DNA of 64,000 bases, from NCBI GenBank assembly GCA_963070105.1, contig OY718805.1, forward strand, positions 4,398,001 through 4,462,000, read 5' to 3'. The DNA comes from Litomosoides sigmodontis (Eukaryota > Nematoda > Chromadorea > Rhabditida > Onchocercidae). Position 1 is the first letter of the stretch, and every line of letters starts with the position of its first letter. Below the pieces are notes generated by a model. The model saw nothing but the letters and a program-made list of their open reading frames with translations. It made no database searches and was not told the DNA's origin. Below, one piece after another: positions 62,960-64,000 of this stretch. The position numbers were made by a program, and so were the translations under genes.

Positions 62960-64000
62960 TTATCTCACTGAAACTTTTCCAGCTGAAACTAAAACTTTTC
63001 CATCGAAATGCATTTCAAATGTTAGCTTACATAACTTCCTTAACAGAAAGTCAGTAATTGTTGGTAATAACTTCTTTAATTGTAATTTTTCTTTTTTGGA
63101 AAAACTCCTCTTCGAAAGGATCGATATGGAGAAATAATATTAATCTTTTAATTGAATGATTAAACAGCTGAGGAGATGGGGAAGCATAAGGACTTTCTTA
63201 AAATTGCTTCCATTTTATTTTGCCAATAATTTCTTGTCTAATGAAATCACTGAAACGATCAATTTCTTTTTTTATTTCTTTCTTAAAACATCTTGAAATT
63301 AAAATCGAATGAGCTTAACGAGCAAGCACTTTCAATGAAGCACAAGTGGGATGATAGAAGTGAAACTTTACCAAACTTTATCTTAAGACAGATGGCGAAG
63401 TTTCATTATTGTTTTCAGTGTACAACTGGTCCTAAGAGAGCTTTCATGGGCAACATAGGAAGCGTCCGTCTTTCCTTCTCTTACGATATCGTATTGTATC
63501 GGATAGAAATCAACGAACGATATATTGAAAAAATAATTTTTTGAATTTGTAATTTCAAGTGCTAAAGTTTCAGTTTAGTACCTTTCGACGACTACCGTCA
63601 TTGTTCATTTTTGCGTCTAATTTTAGAATGCATTTCATAGGTATTTGAAAGTCAAAGACAAATTAGCGACTTATGAAAAAATTGAAAAATTTTATTCGTA
63701 AAATTGGCGTAAAAGGAAACATCGTTGAGCTAAATGAATGTATGGAATAAATTAAACTTAATACTTCCAATAACTGTTGATCTGATGTTGTAATTAAATA
63801 ATTAATGATTCGATTAAAAAAAATACAAGTGCTCAAACATTTTTCATTCTTAGAGAGTTTTTAAGATTAATTGCATGGTAGTAAATTTTTTTATCATTAA
63901 AAATATTTTGCTTACCTTGTTCGATATCCTTCAATTTTGATACGATACTCCAAGCATGAGTTATAATCGATGTAAACTGTGTCTGTCCGTATCAACAAGT
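62960..64000 (-). CDS. Partial minus-strand gene cut by the right edge
   Basis: At 64000-63916 an exon runs in from beyond the window and ends at a GTAAGC donor; it reads TDTVYIDYNSCLEYRIKIEG. Farther on, 63025-62960 reads LTFEMHFDGKVLVSAGKVSV and stops at 62960-62962, after an AAG acceptor. A third coding-like patch near 63510-63390 reads VDFYPIQYDIVREGKTDASY. The linking introns and phases were not solved, so these pieces may not belong to one gene. No family is recognised. Confidence 0.3.

Noticed and set aside
1..64000. CRISPR arrays, bacterial operons, endosymbiont insertions
   Set aside because: No regularly spaced repeats, ribosome-binding-site-led long intronless genes or bacterial protein families were seen; all recognised genes are intron-rich eukaryotic ones.

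Overview
The window looks like nuclear DNA of a parasitic nematode, most likely a clade III (filaria-like) species. The DNA is AT-rich and exons are short. GT-AG introns are mostly 100-500 nt, longer than is usual in Caenorhabditis. Several first coding exons follow an isolated pyrimidine-AG acceptor, as expected for spliced-leader trans-splicing. No bacterial, organellar, CRISPR or phage features were seen. All gene models were read by eye; exon limits are firm where phases and family alignments agree and are flagged where they do not.

Plus strand, 1-18.9 kb: a head-to-tail array of eIF2B epsilon (3' part), UBE3C (IQ + HECT ubiquitin ligase), LIN-7 (L27-PDZ polarity scaffold), an unrecognised 75-residue coiled-coil protein, ISCA2 (mitochondrial Fe-S assembly) and TTC19 (respiratory complex III factor). 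A minus-strand gene resembling mitochondrial ribosomal protein L27 converges on TTC19, so three mitochondrial genes lie within 5 kb. Divergent from it, TEX2 (ER-anchored SMP-domain lipid transfer protein) fills about 20.9-28.4 kb.

The stretch 28.4-37.9 kb is accessory. A minus-strand multi-exon gene (about 31.1-36.3 kb) has a signal peptide and patches resembling voltage-gated calcium-channel alpha2/delta subunits, but no recognisable VWA metal site. Cysteine exons with a CCC motif lie in or beside it. A UDP-glycosyltransferase follows (38.0-41.0 kb, plus). Next is a minus-strand protein with an elongin BC-box, a CUL2-box-like motif and leucine-rich repeats (41.3-45.3 kb), a candidate CUL2 substrate receptor. 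One of its introns carries a tRNA-derived SINE-like insertion.

From 47.1 to 55.8 kb, separate-looking PHD-finger exons and MYST-acetyltransferase exons join in phase across a 4-kb intron to give one 689-residue KAT6 (MOZ/MORF)-type enzyme. Its catalytic exons use two apparent GC-AG introns and one acceptor lacking AG. The 4-kb intron holds decayed antisense coding DNA and a perfect 19-bp hairpin. FBXW9 (F-box + WD40) lies at 56.4-59.0 kb. The last 5 kb is mostly non-coding with scattered minus-strand exons of a gene cut by the right edge.

Functional themes are ubiquitin ligase parts (UBE3C, BC-box LRR protein, FBXW9), mitochondrial biogenesis (ISCA2, TTC19, MRPL27), translation, lipid transfer, glucuronidation and chromatin acetylation.
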